64,000 nucleotides of DNA from Prosapia bicincta (taxonomy: Eukaryota; Arthropoda; Insecta; Hemiptera; Cercopidae), in assembly GCA_036971475.1 (NCBI GenBank), contig JBAIZL010000006.1, positions 12,232,205-12,296,204 of the forward strand, read 5' to 3'. Position numbers and translations under genes: made by a program. Each line of letters opens with the position of its first letter. The first letter of the stretch is position 1. Shown here piece after piece: positions 58,290 to 64,000 of this stretch. The notes beneath the pieces are model-generated. The model worked only from the letters and a program-made list of their open reading frames with translations. It ran no database searches and was not told the DNA's origin.

Positions 58290-59320
58290 TTACAAAGGGT
58301 TCTATTTGTTCAACCCCAAATTATAATGATATTAGAAATGTACATATAATTTTTAGAACTTTTTATACAACCCAATAAATTAAATTTGATACAACCCAAC
58401 TTAATAAAATGTTAAAAAACTAAAATTATTTTTCATAGTGTTAACGAACTTTAAATTACAGATAATTATTTACAGATAATTTTGATTCATAATGTACTAA
58501 TTCTTTACATTCAATTATCTAACTTTTCCATTATCTTTAAACATTTATATTTTCTGTTTTTATTGGAGATTTTAAAATTTTAACTAGATATTACAAATAA
58601 TTAGAAACTGACCTAAAACTATTACGATTTATCGTAGAAATAATATGACATTTTATCATTCAACTTTCGTATAAAAATTTATAATGTGTGAAAATACTAA
58701 AAATAACTCTTTACTTCAATAATTTGACCTTAAAAAGGAAATTTTATGTTTGCAAGATCTTGCTTACAATTATTCTTAGGATTTATCTTTTATTTCATTC
58801 ACTTTACAATTAATCTTTTTTGTATTGAATTTCGCGGTTTTCAAATTATTTTGAAAATATACAACTGTCATACGTAGTTTTTTTATACCAAATTGGGAAG
58901 TCTGTATTTTATTTTATATAAAATAATATACATAGGAAATATCGCCTTAGAATTAAATGACATTATTATCAGTATTTTGGGTAAAGAAATGAAATACTCT
59001 TTGTCATCACAATTACCATTCACTGTTCATCAATAGGATTATAAGCGAGAAAAATATTTGTATCTCCTTTTTAATTCTGATTATTGACTCTAATTTTATA
59101 TTTTTTCGATAACTATAATCCTAAAAAAATATTCTAGTTACTAAGAAACATATTCGAAAATTTATTTAACACGTCCGCTACGGAGCGGCGCATATGTGCG
59201 TGGTCTGGTTTCTCTCGACCGACTGGTGGTAAAAATTCGATCTTTCCACACAGACGGTGTTAATATGGGTCCGATCTTTATTACAGACCAAACTGTGGAA
59301 TGTTGCTGGAAAACTGTGGA
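58290..59320. other. B-only segment, no gene recognised
   Basis: AT-rich to about 59155, then a GC-richer stretch (59165-59320) starting with TTAACACGTCCGCTACGGAG. TTAA followed by a CAC-starting, hairpin-forming end is reminiscent of piggyBac-type non-autonomous elements, but no matching second end was found. Confidence 0.4.
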
Positions 59321-60034
59321 ATAAACCGAAAGAATGGAATTGCAAATGGCTTTACAAGGCGCTGGTTTCAATACACTGTCATCAATTACATTCCATACAA
59401 ATACATTGAATGAATCCGTTCCACTACAGTAACAACAAACCTTTCCCTAACAATAGTACTGTAACTTTATTAATACTTTACAGTGGTACTAATAATACCG
59501 TAATTAATGTATTATTATTTTACAGACTGTTACTAATAATAAATGTATTATTCAAATTATTTATTATAATAATGGGAGACCTAAATAATATATATAATTT
59601 TCATATAGTTTTATGCAATTTGTAAAGAATGTATTTGTTTCCTAATATACATTTTTCGTAAATATTTGGTGTTAAAGGTATTTTATGATTATTTAATGGC
59701 GATGAATTGTTTTGCTGATTAAAGACATTACAGAGAAATTGTAGGGAATTAATTTTATATTACTACCAAAAGCAACACTATTTATTGTTATTTTTCAAAG
59801 ACGCGTTTCGCACTAAGTCAGTGTATTGTTCAATGCTGTAAATAATGGTCAAGAATGCGTTTTGGGTTTGTTGTTTTAGTGTGAGTATGTTGTGTATGGG
59901 TGTTCTGTGGTGTGTTATTGTTCATAGCGTGGTTGGTAGTTATGTGTCAAATATAGTTCTTGATTATGGGTATGTTTTTAGCTTTAATTTAAATTTAGAT
60001 TTCATTATAAATTGGAAATCACATTAATACAAAC

Positions 60035-60035
<1 letters not shown>
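59320..60035 (+). repeat. Duplication block B9 (mate A9 16195-16960)
   Basis: Its left end ('aaccgaaagaatggaattgc') belongs to the repeat seen at 5205 and 36234. The rest matches A9. No gene recognised. Confidence 0.88.
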
Positions 60036-61140
<1,105 letters not shown>

Positions 61141-61309
61141 TGAAATTATTTTAAAAAGTGTTTGTCAACTTAGAGACAAAATGAGAAGTCATAATTTTTA
61201 TTTTAGTCATATTAATAACAATCTCCGTTTCTGTAGTCTTCCAGTTCGCTCTTTCAATCCTCTTTAAAAAGAAAATTTAATTAACTCAATGAAAACTTAT
61301 TTCAAAAAT
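61141..61309. other. B sequence at the place of the A-copy PLE
   Basis: About 170 bases without a mate in A; in A this position is taken by the PLE and its TA flank. It is close to, but not exactly, a pre-integration site. Confidence 0.6.
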
Positions 61310-61680
61310 ATAAAATGATTTACTGTTGTATAGCATAGCAATGGATTGGAAAAGGTTTTTATTACAGCTAATGTAAAAAAAGTAAAAAATCTTTGATGAT
61401 TTGATTACTTTATTTTCTGAGTTGACTCCATAATATTTTCTGATAAAATTCAAACATCAGGTGCGAAATTAAGAAACAAGTCTTTCGACGTGTAAGGCTA
61501 GAGATAACGCATACGTGACTTCCTCGTCACGTAGCTTGAGATTCATGCAGACCTGACTACCTTACTTCTGGTACCAAATCAGTAAACGCTTCCGTTATAG
61601 GTTATCTTATGTATTTCATGTTATGTTTGAAAAACTTGCGTCACGCATTCTCTTGGGGTTTAGTAGGAATACCAACCATT
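61310..61680 (+). repeat. Duplication block B11 (mate A11 24590-24970)
   Basis: See A11. Includes the conserved hairpin CGTGAC-TTCCTC-GTCACG at 61512-61529. Confidence 0.9.
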
Positions 61681-63130
61681 TATTTTCTAATAAAAGATTT
61701 CAGCCTATAATGCAAATAGTACGTATGTAGTGTAAACATATTATTTTCTTACAATAATTTAGACTATAAACAAGGAGTAAAGTTTTCATTTTATTGATAT
61801 AGGTCTTGAATTTATTACAAAAAGGTTTTCAAATATATTTTTATTCCTAAAGAAATATTCCTATTTACAAATTAAAACAAAACTTATTCTATTCAAGATT
61901 TACAATGCATGCAATTACATATATATAATGAATATGCTATAAATATTATTGCTTATTTTGAGAGTTAAAGTAGAAAAGGTATTTCATTTAAGCCCTAGTG
62001 ACGAAATATATTTTTGTCAATATATTTTAAAAATATATTTTTAGAGTAAAGATAAAAGTGAGCTTAACTGAAGTGAAATTTGGATATACGTTATATATTT
62101 TTTCTTACATAAAATATGTAATAACATTTACATTTATTAATTTAAGTATTAAAAACTGATTATTTTATTTAGAATTTATATTCCTGTATTTAAGTAAAAA
62201 CACCTAAACTAATCCACAATTGTAATTCTAAAATAACCAGTTACTATTTAACAAGAGTAAAACTATATTTTAAAGTATTATATACTTTTTAATTATGTCA
62301 TCACATATATACTGACTTCTATTTTCCTATATGCTTTTATAAAGCTTTAGTTTTTTGGATTCCAAAATATCATTTATAATTGTTTGCAAGGTAATGTATA
62401 ATGTTTTGTTTAAGTATTAGTTTATAAGATACTACAATTATTAAATAAAAATACTGTAACAAACGAAAACAGATAGGTTTTGTAAATGGCAGAAAAAAAT
62501 GTAATGTTTTAATCTTTCAGAATTGGCTTTAAAAAAGACATTTATTTAAGAAACAGTTAATACGAGATACACAGTAAATAAGAACATTATCTGTAATGGA
62601 CCACTTGCCAGACATTTATGTTTATTATGAATCTTTACAGCATACATCCTAGGCTCCGTATAATACTTTTATATTATAAAAATGAAAAGTTTCAAATTTT
62701 GTAAATAAATTGGACAGAAATAATATCTGAAAAAACTAATAACAATGCAAACTACGGAAAAACAAGTCAAATCCAATTTAACTATTTTTCATATGCTTAT
62801 TAAATGAGTATTTTTATAGTCTGAGATTCTACTTTATTATTCTGATATACGGCTACGCAGAAAAGAAAAATAATTAAAACACGAGAAAACAAAACCTCAT
62901 GTGAGAGAGAAATATTTTTTTTATACCATCAATTGAATTACGTAGAGTGAAAATCAAATATTTGAGCCATGTCCATTATATAGCTGTCAACAGAATACAA
63001 CACAATACATGAGTTTTACAAATACATACTATTAATACCGTATACATATTGCATATAATAACTATTTTTGTACAAATTATAAAAAACTTTAAAAAATATT
63101 TCAATTTGTTATATATAAATATATATAGAT
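61681..63130. other. B-only segment, no gene recognised
   Basis: Very AT-rich; in A only a microsatellite (24969-25060) lies here. No repeats, terminal motifs or domains seen. Confidence 0.5.
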
Positions 63131-64000
63131 CTGTGTGTGTGTGTGTGTGTGTATGTATATGTATAGACGTTTTCAAAAACATAGATATATTTTGAACTAG
63201 TGACACGTATTTTAAATATTGATAGGAATGCTTTGCAGATAGTTTGTAGACATTTTCAACACCACTGTGTTTTTTTTTTTTTATTGCCGCCAATTAGCCA
63301 ATAGTTAGCACACGTAGTTAATAAGAGATTCGTTTGAGGGCAGCACTATACTGTCTAAGTTTATTATCAGCTAATCGTTACGTATTTGATATTTCCGATA
63401 CTTTTTAATTAAAATACCAAGTCAGTACCAAGAGCTGAAAAAGAGAAGTGATTAACAGTGCGTTTTGTAATAGACCAAGGAGAAACAAGCCAGTGTTAGC
63501 GGAGACAATGGCATCAATCTCTGATCAATAGGATCTACCTCGAGGTAACCAACTACAGTGGTAACCTTCTTAATATTATTTTACGACACAAACAGGTACA
63601 TTTTTCAATATTGTACTATAATATATGTATTATAAGTATGCACACTGCCCAAGTCAGTAGGAAAGCTGTTAAGGGAAATTTCTTTTGTGGGGGGTGGGCT
63701 TTATAGGTTTAATTTTGAGGCATAACTGTGTTATTCAGCCTTTCTACGACCATGTAGCATGATTGACTGTAACATATTCCATTTTGATTATAACGCTTAC
63801 AAATACAGTGTGACGCCACGCCAAGCAAATACATGAATCTATAATTATTTGTTATATTATTGCATGTTTTACCTTAATACAAGTTTATCATTAATTATAA
63901 AATGTGCCAGATTATCATTAGATTTAGATGGCTGCCACAAACGAATACGAAATCATATTGTGACTATCACATTTCATGATGTGTTATAGTTTATGCAAGA
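63131..64000 (+). repeat. Duplication block B12 (mate A12 25030-25880)
   Basis: Starts with a short GT tract (63132-63152) and runs to the window edge with about nine of ten bases matching A in its last 200 bases by eye. No gene recognised. Confidence 0.9.

Noticed and set aside
59165..59320. TTAA plus CACGTCCGCTACGG as a piggyBac-type terminus
   Set aside because: No second inverted end was found within reach, so no element was called.

Overview
This window is AT-rich eukaryotic (animal) DNA, not bacterial. It has long (TA)n, (CA)n and (GA)n microsatellites, no operon-like packing, no intact host protein-coding gene that I can support, and remains of several eukaryotic transposon groups. 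Low GC, Penelope-like elements (PLEs), a Tc1/mariner element and a piggyBac-like fragment fit an invertebrate. An arthropod is plausible, but the sequence does not prove the clade.

The large-scale architecture is a diverged direct duplication. Copy A runs from about 2.2 to 25.9 kb and copy B from about 34.4 kb to the right edge. The two are collinear across at least a dozen blocks, e.g. 2212/34376, 4300/35500, 6850/49455, 8043/52579, 11200/55380, 13615/55765, 14280/56670, 16210/59380, 19930/60040, 24600/61318 and 25700/63790. Blocks that exist in one copy only interrupt the match and act as a record of insertions: a Penelope-like element at 21.4-24.6 kb in A; 37.25-49.44 kb (including a mariner and a 143-bp tandem repeat) in B; 49.8-52.57 kb (piggyBac-like and PLE fragments) in B; 11.55-13.59 kb and 16.97-19.92 kb in A.

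The most interesting content is a population of hammerhead-ribozyme (HHR) motifs. About a dozen have a well-formed core (box CTGANGA, short stem II, box GAAA) and at least as many are decayed. They lie in the pseudo-LTRs of PLEs, in PLE-derived fragments, and in head-to-head palindromes. Differences between copies fall at the freely variable core position 7 (CTGATGA, CTGAGGA, CTGAAGA) and as compensatory or wobble changes in stem II. Stem III is not a hairpin but a short palindrome (AAGCTT, ATGTACAT or ACGCGT, depending on family), which suggests cleavage as a dimer. Most of these units sit directly against (TA)n tracts.

The best-preserved mobile element is the minus-strand PLE (21361-24558): two direct ~210-bp pseudo-LTRs, each with an HHR, around an ~804-codon reading frame with reverse transcriptase (YVDD) and GIY-YIG endonuclease. 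The frame is broken by a single in-frame TAA, and the nuclease lacks its usual arginine. At 2838-3752 an internally deleted relative keeps both pseudo-LTRs and only the N-terminal part of the frame. A separate PLE lineage survives as two 3' fragments in inverted orientation (51.6-52.45 kb). The mariner (46633-47947) keeps both terminal repeats and TA target duplications, but its DD41D-type transposase frame is shifted and interrupted.
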